The translations under genes were made by a program, and so were the position numbers. A DNA stretch of 30,832 bases from a virus: positions 1 to 30,832 of the IMG/VR virus record IMGVR_UViG_3300018424_000130; one strand, 5' to 3'. The notes under the pieces are model-generated. The model was not told the origin of the DNA. It worked only from the letters and a program-made list of their open reading frames with translations, and ran no database searches. Below, in pieces: positions 6,875 to 13,730 of this stretch. Within the stretch, counting starts at the first letter, position 1. The number at the start of each line of letters is the position of its first letter.

Positions 6875-8017
6875 ATGACTACTAAGAGGCCAAAAGCCAA
6901 GATGGGCAATCGCCCATCAGTTCCCGAGATTCGGGAACGTGTCCGCTCGCTATCGGCGGACGGATCGTCGTATACGGATGGGGTCATCGAGGCGCTTGAG
7001 TGGGCAGTGAATGGCGAGAGCTTTGATTCGCTTGACCGGCTCTTTCGTGGTGAAGCCACGGCCGTCGTCACTCCGACTGTCGAAGCTCCGGCTCCGGCTC
7101 CGGCTCCGGTTGCTCCGGCTCCGGTTGTTCCGGCTGCTCCGGTTGGCGATTCGCCGCTCGCTCACCTCATCCCCGTCGGCAAGTTCGGCAGCGGTTACAT
7201 CAACCGCAAGGTTGCTGGCTCGGTGCTCGACTTTGACGTTCTTGATGCCGCTCGTCGGACAAAGAAGAACGTCTTGATTGAAGGGCCGACCGGTTCGGCA
7301 AAGACATCTTTGGTCTTTGCTTACGCTGCTCGGGAAAACCTGCCGGTTGTGACCGTCGCATGTAATGGTGCTGTCGATCTCCGAGCATTGCTCGGCGGTT
7401 GGGTTCCGTCAACCGGTGGCGAGTTCACTTACGCTGCGGGCGACATCTTTGAGGTCGTCAAGCATGGCGGCATCCTGTACCTCGATGAGGTCAACTTCTT
7501 GCCACCCAAGATTGCGGCTGTTCTTTACGGCCTTCTCGACGGTCGCCGGTCGTTGTACCTGCCGGAGGCTGCTGGTTCCGATGTCCCGACGGTTGTCGAG
7601 GCTCACGAAGATTTCTTCGTGGTCGCTTCGCTCAACCCCGGTTACCTCGGTACTCGGCCCTTGAACCCTGCGTTTCGCAACCGGTTCACGGTGAAGCTCG
7701 ATTGGGGCTACAACGACGAGGTTGAGGCGAAGCTCATCAAGAGCCCTTCGCTTCGTGACCTCGCCCACCGCCTTCGTGAGCGGGTGACCGCTGGTGATCT
7801 CACGACTCCGGTTCCGACGAACGTTCTCATGGATTTTGAGGAGATCGTTGGCGAGCTTGGGTTTGAGTTCGCTGCGGAGAACTTCACCAACAACTTCGAT
7901 GTCACCGAGCGCCCGGTGGTTGTCGAGGTTCTGGCGATCTACCGTGATCGCATCGTCAGCGAACTCGCTGGCGATTCTGTTTCCATCGGCGGGGCCGACA
8001 GCGGCCCCGCCTTCTGA
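6875..8017 (+). CDS. MoxR/CobS-like AAA+ ATPase
   Basis: A 380-residue ATPase. The start at 6875 is chosen because AAGGAGG (6864-6870) precedes it; the frame is open further upstream. An Ala/Pro-rich linker at about 70-90 (APAPAPAP) separates a small N-terminal domain from the AAA+ core. The core has Walker A GPTGSAKT (137-144), Walker B ILYLDE (200-205), sensor-1 SLNPGY (252-257) and an arginine-finger region NPAFRNRF (264-271). Such ATPases act with VWA-domain partners as metal chelatases or protein-remodelling chaperones. The VWA gene follows 20 bases downstream, strongly implying a pair. The phage substrate is unknown. Confidence 0.88.
   Translation: MTTKRPKAKMGNRPSVPEIRERVRSLSADGSSYTDGVIEALEWAVNGESFDSLDRLFRGEATAVVTPTVEAPAPAPAPVAPAPVVPAAPVGDSPLAHLIPVGKFGSGYINRKVAGSVLDFDVLDAARRTKKNVLIEGPTGSAKTSLVFAYAARENLPVVTVACNGAVDLRALLGGWVPSTGGEFTYAAGDIFEVVKHGGILYLDEVNFLPPKIAAVLYGLLDGRRSLYLPEAAGSDVPTVVEAHEDFFVVASLNPGYLGTRPLNPAFRNRFTVKLDWGYNDEVEAKLIKSPSLRDLAHRLRERVTAGDLTTPVPTNVLMDFEEIVGELGFEFAAENFTNNFDVTERPVVVEVLAIYRDRIVSELAGDSVSIGGADSGPAF
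7988..8011 (+). other. Intercistronic 10-bp GC hairpin overlapping the end of the ATPase gene
   Basis: GGCGGGGCCG (7988-7997) pairs perfectly with CGGCCCCGCC (8002-8011) across an ACAG loop, just before the stop at 8015. No T-run follows, so it may stabilise the message end or tune expression of the VWA gene rather than terminate. Confidence 0.5.
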
Positions 8018-8037
8018 TTCTGAAAGGAGGGAAAAAA

Positions 8038-10059
8038 ATGAATGACAACGCTGTGTCTTTTGCAAATTTCGTTGCGAATCTTCGCCACTGGGCGACGACC
8101 AAGCTGAATAACGAGTTCGGAGAGATCACCGAAAGTGATGTCGAGCGAGTTGAAAGGTTTGTCGAGCGTGCTTCCGCGTGGGCAAGCGCCAGCGTCACTG
8201 TTGGCGAACGCGTGGCTTCGGTCCTCGGACGAGACGACATCGAAGTTCGCTTTGCCTACAGCAGCGGGATTGCGTTCACGGACGGCAAAGACATCTACCT
8301 TGGGGTCAACTGGTTCATCGAGAACATCGCCGCTCCGCTGCTCAGCAGCGAATACGGAAATGCAAACTCGGTAGCTCGTAGTTGGATTCTTCTGAAGGGC
8401 CTGATTTTTCACGAGGTGTCTCACATCATTTGGACTCCTCGCACAAGCCATCGCCCTCACAAGGATGTGCTCAAGAAGACCGAAGGGTCTTTCCGGCCGA
8501 AGCTTTTTCACGCCTTCAACTTGCTTGAAGACGCTCGTATCGAGAACCTGTTTACGGCTCGGTACGCTCCGGCGATTCCGGTGTTCGTGAACCTGATTCG
8601 AGAGGCACTTGTGTCTCCGAACCCGGCGAGTCCATCACTCGGGCTTCTCCTGCGTGGCAGGCATTACTTGCCTGCTGAGATTCGGAAGGCTGCTTGGGAA
8701 AACTTTGCGAGTGCAGCCACGAGTGTCGGCGAGTACACCGATGCCGAAGTTGATGCGCTTGGAAAGGACATCGACCGGTACACTCGGCTCGTTTTCCCGA
8801 CTGATGCTGACGCTGCTCTCGCCATCATTGAAGATGTTGAGCGTGCTCTGAAGGCTACTTACGCCACTCCGCCGGAGATTGATTCTCACGGCGATCTTGG
8901 CGAGGGTAGGCCAGAGCGTGTTGGCGATACCCGCAAGGACATCGAGCGTGTTAGCGAGAAGTTTGACGCTGACGCTGACGCTGACGCTGACGCCGATGCT
9001 GACGCCGATGCTGACGCCGATGCTGACGCCGATGCTGACGCCGATGCTGGTGCTGATGCCGATGCTGGTGCTGATGCCGATGCTGACGCTGACGCTGACG
9101 CTGGTGCTGGTGCTGGTGCTGACGCTGACGCCGATGCTGGTGGTGCTGACGCTGATGCTGGTGGTGACGACATTGGCAATGGAGTCAAAGAGCTTCTTGA
9201 CGACCTCGCCAACGAGCTTGATCTTGACAGCATCGTTGATCGGGAGTTCAAGGCAGTTGCTCGTGCTGCGGCAGTTGACGACGGGTTGGATACAACCGGC
9301 GACCGCAAGGTTGAACCGGCCAGCCACACCCCGATTCATGAGCTGCGGAGCCGCAACTGGGCAAGAGTCGTCCGCAAGAAGTTGGCTTCAGCCCTTGGCT
9401 CGGTGTTCTTCGACGCCGAAGACGGCTATGAGTCCGGCCACTCAACTGGCCGCCTCAACATTGCCGACTACATCGGCAGTCGTGGGCATCATCTCGATGT
9501 CTTCGACCGCTGGGTTGCGAATGCCGACGAGGCTACCTCGTTTGAGGTCGTTGTGCTGATCGACACTTCTGGCTCGATGGCTGGCAACCGTATGTGGAAT
9601 GCCGCAGCTTCAGCGTGGGCGATTGAGCGTGCGCTTGCTGACAACGACATTCCGTCTACCTTGATCTCGTTCGATACTCGGGCTGCGCTCATGAAGAGCA
9701 GCAGCGAGAGCTTCAGCGAGGCTTCGGTGCCTGAGTGGGCTGCTAATGGCGGCACCAACATCAAGAGTGCGGTTCGTTGGGCGAACGAAATCTTTGGTCG
9801 TAGCGACAAGACTCACAAGGTCTTGCTGACACTGACTGACGGTGCGTTCTACGTCGATGACGACGAGATGAAGAAGCTGAACAACGTTGCGGCTTCGATT
9901 CTCATCCGACTTGGCGAAGTCTACGAACACTACGATGGTGTCGATCACGGTCACACTGAGACGATCGTCTTCGGTACTGAAGCGGAGCTTCGGAAGATGC
10001 CGGACGTTCTTGGTGCCAAGATTCTGGAGACGACCCGAAACGTGGTGGCTTCCGCATGA
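8038..10059 (+). CDS. VWA-domain protein with HExxH site, CobT-like partner of the AAA+ ATPase
   Basis: A 673-residue protein with RBS AAAGGAGG. The N-terminal domain holds HEVSH (125-129) and NLLEDARIE (161-169), a zincin-like arrangement often seen in VWA proteins paired with MoxR ATPases. The middle, codons 8965-9165, is a 67-residue Asp-Ala(-Gly) repeat. The C-terminal VWA domain has a complete MIDAS: D509-x-S511-x-S513, T573 and D601 (LTDGA). By analogy with CobS/CobT and MoxR/VWA systems it would be an adaptor that recruits a substrate or metal to the ATPase ring. Whether HEVSH is catalytic is unknown. A strong terminator follows directly. Confidence 0.85.
   Translation: MNDNAVSFANFVANLRHWATTKLNNEFGEITESDVERVERFVERASAWASASVTVGERVASVLGRDDIEVRFAYSSGIAFTDGKDIYLGVNWFIENIAAPLLSSEYGNANSVARSWILLKGLIFHEVSHIIWTPRTSHRPHKDVLKKTEGSFRPKLFHAFNLLEDARIENLFTARYAPAIPVFVNLIREALVSPNPASPSLGLLLRGRHYLPAEIRKAAWENFASAATSVGEYTDAEVDALGKDIDRYTRLVFPTDADAALAIIEDVERALKATYATPPEIDSHGDLGEGRPERVGDTRKDIERVSEKFDADADADADADADADADADADADADADAGADADAGADADADADADAGAGAGADADADAGGADADAGGDDIGNGVKELLDDLANELDLDSIVDREFKAVARAAAVDDGLDTTGDRKVEPASHTPIHELRSRNWARVVRKKLASALGSVFFDAEDGYESGHSTGRLNIADYIGSRGHHLDVFDRWVANADEATSFEVVVLIDTSGSMAGNRMWNAAASAWAIERALADNDIPSTLISFDTRAALMKSSSESFSEASVPEWAANGGTNIKSAVRWANEIFGRSDKTHKVLLTLTDGAFYVDDDEMKKLNNVAASILIRLGEVYEHYDGVDHGHTETIVFGTEAELRKMPDVLGAKILETTRNVVASA
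8965..9165 (+). repeat. In-frame hexanucleotide repeat coding (Asp-Ala)n
   Basis: Tandem GAC/GAT-GCT/GCC units, shifting to GCTGGT units, encode an acidic low-complexity spacer of 67 residues between the metallopeptidase-like and VWA domains. The array is imperfect at synonymous positions and likely length-variable by slippage. Confidence 0.95.
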
Positions 10060-10067
10060 CCGGCAAG

Positions 10068-10111
10068 GGCCGGGGAGCAAGATTACTCTTGTTCCCCGGC
10101 CCCCTTTTTTT
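10068..10111 (+). terminator. Rho-independent terminator after the VWA gene
   Basis: A 15-bp stem (10068-10082 with 10087-10101, one G-T pair) with loop TTAC is followed by CCC and seven T residues (10105-10111). It closes the ATPase/VWA unit. Confidence 0.92.
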
Positions 10112-10126
10112 ATCTCCGGTGACGAG

Positions 10127-10155
10127 TTGCAGCCGGAGCAAAATTTCACTATCAC
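10127..10155 (+). promoter_or_regulatory. Promoter after the terminator
   Basis: TTGCAG (10127-10132), 17 bases, TATCAC (10150-10155, repeated immediately at 10156-10161). It lies between the terminator and the small membrane-protein gene and shares the AGTTGCAR -35 with other candidate promoters here. Confidence 0.5.
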
Positions 10156-10174
10156 TATCACACGAGGTATGAGC

Positions 10175-10318
10175 ATGGGTTGGGTGCAATGGTTGGCGAT
10201 CACGATGATCGTCTTGGCAGTCTTGAGTTCAGCCGCTGGAGTAGTGGCAACGATTTTGCTCGTCCGAGCAGAACAACAAGCAGAGGAAAGAGGAGAAGAC
10301 TTTTGCGAGAACAAGTAG
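10175..10318 (+). CDS. Small single-pass membrane protein
   Basis: A 47-residue protein. The ATG at 10175 is preferred, with GAGG (10164-10167) seven bases upstream; an in-frame ATG at 10169 is the alternative. Residues about 5-31 form one hydrophobic helix (WLAITMIVLAVLSSAAGVV), followed by a charged tail (RAEQQAEERGEDF). A role in lysis or membrane anchoring is possible. There is no family match by eye, and the position far from a recognisable endolysin cassette argues for caution. Confidence 0.6.
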   Translation: MGWVQWLAITMIVLAVLSSAAGVVATILLVRAEQQAEERGEDFCENK

Positions 10319-10323
10319 AAGTG

Positions 10324-10560
10324 ATGATGAGTGTCACCGTCGAAGATGGCACCTACTGGCCAGAAGGAATCACCAAGGAAGTCAATCGGCTGTCTTCGGG
10401 AGCAGGCTCTCCCGAGTATCTGACCGAGTTCATCTTCCAGAAGTTGAACGACATCCACGGGCTGAAGGTTCTTTGGACCCAGTGTGGAATCGTTGCGGTT
10501 GACGACGATTCAGGCTACGATCATGAATCAACACCGAAAGCCGAGGAGGCGAAGCAATGA
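10324..10560 (+). CDS. Small protein of unknown function
   Basis: A 78-residue acidic protein. GTG 10321, ATG 10324 and ATG 10327 are consecutive start options and none has a clear Shine-Dalgarno, so the start is uncertain. It reads like a small alpha/beta domain (TVEDGTYWPEGITKEVN ... GLKVLWTQCGIVAVDDD). Its last codons contain the GAGGAGG of the next gene, and its stop overlaps that gene's ATG, so it is translationally coupled to the probable ssDNA-binding protein. Confidence 0.6.
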   Translation: MMSVTVEDGTYWPEGITKEVNRLSSGAGSPEYLTEFIFQKLNDIHGLKVLWTQCGIVAVDDDSGYDHESTPKAEEAKQ

Positions 10561-11234
10561 AGTTGGCAACGAAGCAGTTCACTTCCGTCAAGGAAGTCAA
10601 GGAGTCGCTCAAGAAGGGCGGCGGCGGAAAAGGCTGGATCAAGAACATCCCGGCCGACGGCTTGACCGTGCGGTTCCTCGGTGAGCCGGAAACGTGGTTC
10701 GGTTACTTCGAGTATTGGACGGGCGAAGGCTTCTGCCCGATGGCCGAAGGCGAGATTCTTCCTGATGGTGCGAAGGCGAGCTTCCGATACCTCGTATCGG
10801 CAGTTGACACTGACACCGATCAGGTCGTTGCGCTCAAGCTGCCGAAGACGGCTGCGAATTCGCTCATGCTCAAGTACGAAAAGTACGGCACGGTCATCGA
10901 CCGTGACTATGAGTTGGACAAGCACGGCTCGGGCCTCGACACCACTTACGAGGTAACTCCGTGCGCTCCGTCCGATCGAGCGCTTGACAAGTACGAAGCG
11001 ATCGAGTTGGAAGAAGTCCTTGTTGATGCTCGCCGCCAAGCGCTCGGGGAGGAAGAGGACGGCCCTTTTGATTCAACCGATGTCGATGCCGACATCGAAG
11101 AAGATTTCGACCTTGATGAGATGAGCAAGAAGCAACTTCGCAAGCTCTTTGATTCAGTTCGGGGAGCAGGAAGCTCCGATGGGCTTTCACGGTCCGAGAT
11201 GGTCGATGTTCTGGTAGACGAACTGGAACGCTGA
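10557..11234 (+). CDS. Probable single-stranded DNA-binding protein
   Basis: A 225-residue protein with RBS GAGGAGG. The N-terminal about 145 residues (GGKGWIKNIPADGLTVRFLGEPE ... KYGTVIDRDYELDKHGSGLDT) match the pattern I know from phage gp32-like/T7 gp2.5-like ssDNA-binding proteins: a glycine-rich lead, an FxxxPxxW-type strand and a conserved YEL..HGSGLDT block. The C-terminus from about 165 is very acidic (EEEDGPFDSTDVDADIEEDFDLDE) and ends in a short helical segment; acidic tails in SSBs recruit partner proteins. It would coat ssDNA at the phage fork. A hairpin terminator follows. Confidence 0.65.
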   Translation: MKLATKQFTSVKEVKESLKKGGGGKGWIKNIPADGLTVRFLGEPETWFGYFEYWTGEGFCPMAEGEILPDGAKASFRYLVSAVDTDTDQVVALKLPKTAANSLMLKYEKYGTVIDRDYELDKHGSGLDTTYEVTPCAPSDRALDKYEAIELEEVLVDARRQALGEEEDGPFDSTDVDADIEEDFDLDEMSKKQLRKLFDSVRGAGSSDGLSRSEMVDVLVDELER

Positions 11235-11246
11235 TCCCCCACATCC

Positions 11247-11288
11247 GAAGGGCCACCCTGCGATCCGCCAGTGGGGTGGCCCTTCTTT
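11247..11288 (+). terminator. Hairpin terminator after the SSB-like gene
   Basis: GAAGGGCCACCC (11247-11258) pairs perfectly with GGGTGGCCCTTC (11274-11285), loop of 15 bases, followed by a short TTTCT tail. Confidence 0.75.
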
Positions 11289-11303
11289 CTCTAGGAGGTA
11301 GAG

Positions 11304-11678
11304 ATGACATCAGTAATTGACGAGCTTCTTGCTCAGTTGCACGACACCCGAGCAAAGATCAAAAGCTTGGAAGAATGGGCGAAGACTGCCCAGCGTGAAG
11401 TTCTTGACGCTACACCCGAGGGAATTGAGAGTCTCCCGTGGAGCGTCGAATCGAGCCAAGGTACGGCGACGGTTGTCCGGCCGACGACCATCAAGTTCAA
11501 CGAAGAAGCTCTTGCGGCCGAGCTTGGCCCGGAACTTTGGAGTCAAGTCACAAAAGTTTCTGTCGATCAGAAAAAGCTGAGCGACCTTGTGTCACGAGGC
11601 ATTGTGCCGATCGAGACGGTTGTGGCGAATTCGGAAGAGGTTGCTCGAACTCCGTATTTGCGGACGAAGGAAGCGTGA
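11304..11678 (+). CDS. Protein of unknown function with N-terminal coiled coil
   Basis: A 124-residue protein with a strong RBS (AGGAGG at 11293-11298). Residues about 5-35 form a heptad-like helix (IDELLAQLHDTRAKIKSLEEW), followed by a mixed alpha/beta region (GTATVVRPTTIKFNEEALAAEL) and a short C-terminal helix. The pattern resembles small phage proteins linked to recombination nucleases, but I do not recognise the family. The stop overlaps the GTG of the lipoprotein gene as GTGA. Confidence 0.7.
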   Translation: MTSVIDELLAQLHDTRAKIKSLEEWAKTAQREVLDATPEGIESLPWSVESSQGTATVVRPTTIKFNEEALAAELGPELWSQVTKVSVDQKKLSDLVSRGIVPIETVVANSEEVARTPYLRTKEA

Positions 11679-12262
11679 GCCGTTTCGTGGTCGCTGCGTT
11701 GGCGGTGTTAGCAAGTTGCGCTCAGGACGACCCGATTGCGCCCCAGCTTGACCTGTCTGGAGGCGCCATAGCGATGGTGGTGAGAGAGCCATATATCACT
11801 TCAACGACGACCTCAACGACTACGACTACCACCACCACGACGACAACTACCACGACAACGACCACGACTCTTCCGCCGAAGAAAAGCCGTGTGGGCAGGC
11901 CGAGTGCTCCTGTCGAGATTCGGCAGATTGTTGAATCACTTTGGGGGCCGGAATACGAGCGAGCACTAGATGTGGCGTGGTGCGAGTCAAGATTTGACCT
12001 GCAAGCCAAGAACCCAACAAGCAGCGCATCAGGACTCTTCCAGTTGTTGGCGCCGTGGACCCGTGAACCCGGCACTGGCCGATCTGTCTGGGGCTGGGAG
12101 TTCACCGATGACGGAGAGAAGCTTTCTGCTGCGGCTGGCTTGGGAATCAGCACAGACGATGCACGGTGGACACTTCGCAATGCCGAAGTGGCTTACGAAA
12201 TCTACAGTCGAGCAGGTGACTCATGGCGGGCGTGGAATGCATCAAAACATTGCTGGGGGTAG
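11675..12262 (+). CDS. Lytic-transglycosylase-like lipoprotein
   Basis: A 195-residue secreted protein. The GTG at 11675 overlaps the upstream stop and gives a short lipoprotein signal ending in the lipobox LASC (C15). A poly-Thr linker follows (codons 11798-11869), then a lysozyme/SLT-like domain. The catalytic glutamate is probably E104 in AWCESRFD, followed by the typical SSASGLFQ helix start and a C-terminal DSWRAWNASKHC block. It would cleave peptidoglycan from a membrane-anchored position. Either it is a lysis protein, or it remodels the wall during infection. A lipid-anchored transglycosylase is unusual for a phage endolysin. Confidence 0.75.
   Translation: MSRFVVAALAVLASCAQDDPIAPQLDLSGGAIAMVVREPYITSTTTSTTTTTTTTTTTTTTTTTTLPPKKSRVGRPSAPVEIRQIVESLWGPEYERALDVAWCESRFDLQAKNPTSSASGLFQLLAPWTREPGTGRSVWGWEFTDDGEKLSAAAGLGISTDDARWTLRNAEVAYEIYSRAGDSWRAWNASKHCWG
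11798..11869 (+). repeat. In-frame ACN repeat coding a Thr-rich linker
   Basis: Twenty-four codons, almost all ACN threonine codons with two TCA serines, link the lipobox region to the transglycosylase domain. Such stalks are common in secreted proteins of some actinobacteria. Confidence 0.9.
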
Positions 12263-12292
12263 TTGCAGAATGATTTTGCTTGCTGCTATTGT
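12263..12292 (+). promoter_or_regulatory. Promoter before the ParB-like gene
   Basis: TTGCAG (12263-12268), 18-base spacer, TATTGT (12287-12292). Predicted start about 12299, giving a 26-base leader that contains the GAGGAGG of the next gene. Confidence 0.45.
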
Positions 12293-12324
12293 TACCAAAA
12301 CACCTAAGCCCTGAGGAGGCGCAG

Positions 12325-13143
12325 ATGCCAAACGCATCTATCAAGAGAGTCACTCCCAAGTTTGCGGAGCGGCTCATCAAGCACACCGACCAAATGGTCA
12401 AGGGGGGCAAAGCCCTCAAGAACCGGCCGGTCAACAACAACCGAGTTGAGAAGTACGCAGCGATGATGCGGGATGGCCAGTGGCGATTCACTGGCGAGCC
12501 GATTCAGTTGCATCCCGACGGCTACTTGCTCAACGGCCAGCATCGGCTTCATGCCGTCATCAAATCCGGCACAACGCACCAAATGGTTTTGGTTGACGGA
12601 GTTGACAAAGACTCCTTCCGTGTCATGGACACCGGAATGGGTCGTCGTCCCGCCGACGCCTTGATGGATGTCGATGTGCCGAGCAAGTCCACTCTGATGG
12701 CGGCTGCGAAACTGATGGTGTGCCACAACGCTGGCTTGGACTTTTTCAAGACACAGAACCTGAACCTTGTGACTCGGCAAGATCAGGCCGAGTACGTCAT
12801 CAGCAACGCCGATTTCATGTCGAAGTGGGTCAACGTTGCTTGGCGAACCTACGAACATTCGGGCGGTACAAACACAGCTTGGCTGACCTTCTTCATGATG
12901 GCTCGTGACGCCGGAGAAGAAGCCGCTTTGCAAGACTTCATTGATGGAGTTCGGACTGGTGCAAATCTGCAAGCTGATGATCCTCGCCTTGCCCTTCGTA
13001 ACTGGCTTCTTCGGCTCGGCCAGCCAAAGCCCCAGTCTCAGGTCATCGTCAGCACGATTGTGCGAGCGTTCAACGATCACCTGAAGGGTGCAAGTCGCCA
13101 GATGATGCGACCCGCTTATTCGCTTACCAAGATTGGAGCATGA
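12325..13143 (+). CDS. ParB/Srx-like domain protein
   Basis: A 272-residue protein. The start is set by GAGGAGG (12313-12319) five bases before ATG 12325. The N-terminal about 110 residues (NNNRVEKYAAMMRDGQW, GEPIQLHPDGYLLNGQHRLHAV) carry the ParB-type pattern in which GQHR matches the conserved phosphate/nucleotide-binding motif of the ParB/sulfiredoxin fold. The C-terminal half is helical with no known domain. Stand-alone ParB-like proteins are common in phages, where they have been linked to nuclease, regulatory or partition roles. No ParA is in the window, so active partition is not supported. Confidence 0.75.
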   Translation: MPNASIKRVTPKFAERLIKHTDQMVKGGKALKNRPVNNNRVEKYAAMMRDGQWRFTGEPIQLHPDGYLLNGQHRLHAVIKSGTTHQMVLVDGVDKDSFRVMDTGMGRRPADALMDVDVPSKSTLMAAAKLMVCHNAGLDFFKTQNLNLVTRQDQAEYVISNADFMSKWVNVAWRTYEHSGGTNTAWLTFFMMARDAGEEAALQDFIDGVRTGANLQADDPRLALRNWLLRLGQPKPQSQVIVSTIVRAFNDHLKGASRQMMRPAYSLTKIGA

Positions 13144-13493
13144 TGACCCATACGAATGTTTTCCACCCTGCCCGTGATCCGAAGAAACACGCCGTTACGG
13201 AGTTGCTGCTTTCTGGTCAAACGATCTCGTGGTCTAACATTTTGTCGGAAGTTGGCTCGTTTAGCCCAAGAGCAATGGGCTACGTTCTTCGAGGGATTGA
13301 AGACCAGCAGGGCACGATTCTCCGAGTCCGTGACCCTGAGCACGGAACTCTTTATCGCTACGACCCGGAAGTTCCTTGGGATGACCGATACCGCTTGAGT
13401 AGCATCGGGTCAGACGCCGAAAGACAGCGAGAGTTGAATGGCGAAGTCAACACGAGCGCAGCGAAGCCGCAAAGACAAGTGGATTTTCTGTGA
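13140..13493 (+). CDS. Protein of unknown function
   Basis: A 117-residue protein coupled to the ParB-like gene by an ATGA overlap. The middle (VTELLLSGQTISWSNILSEVG, SPRAMGYVLRGIEDQQ, ILRVRDPEHGTLYRY) reads like a winged-helix domain: three short helices then a beta hairpin. It may therefore bind DNA, but no family is recognised. The last 56 bases overlap the next gene. Confidence 0.6.
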   Translation: MMTHTNVFHPARDPKKHAVTELLLSGQTISWSNILSEVGSFSPRAMGYVLRGIEDQQGTILRVRDPEHGTLYRYDPEVPWDDRYRLSSIGSDAERQRELNGEVNTSAAKPQRQVDFL

Positions 13494-13722
13494 CCTTTGT
13501 GGGCGCTTGACGTTCACCGATCAAGAAGAAGTTCAGTGGTGGCTCGTGGGCAGCGATTACGGCACAAAAGTCGTGCGCTGCCCACAGCACATTTCGGAGT
13601 GGTCTTTGCGGATTTCCGGTAGAGGCCGAACAATGGAGTCCTACCGTTGGATGCGGTTGGCAAAGCAGCACGACAAGTACGACCCTCACACGAGTTGGAT
13701 CGAGCCGGTGCTGTTGGAGTAG
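13438..13722 (+). CDS. Small zinc-binding protein of unknown function
   Basis: A 94-residue basic protein with a probable zinc site made of FCDLCG (C-x2-C) and VRCPQH (C-x2-H). It starts at ATG 13438 inside the preceding gene and ends 8 bases before the polymerase start. Context suggests a replication or regulatory accessory. The function is unknown. Confidence 0.6.
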   Translation: MAKSTRAQRSRKDKWIFCDLCGRLTFTDQEEVQWWLVGSDYGTKVVRCPQHISEWSLRISGRGRTMESYRWMRLAKQHDKYDPHTSWIEPVLLE

Positions 13723-13730
13723 GGGGGCAA

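Noticed and set aside
8635-9559. Long frames on both strands over the Asp-Ala repeat
   Set aside because: They are repeat-driven shadows of the VWA gene (Ser-Val, Leu-Thr and Ala-Ser runs) with no ribosome sites.
12304-13080. A 258-residue - strand frame opposite the ParB-like gene
   Set aside because: The + strand gene has a strong ribosome site and the ParB motif; the antisense frame has neither.
12325-13143. A plasmid-type partition system
   Set aside because: Only a ParB-like domain is present; no ParA ATPase or centromere-like repeats were seen.
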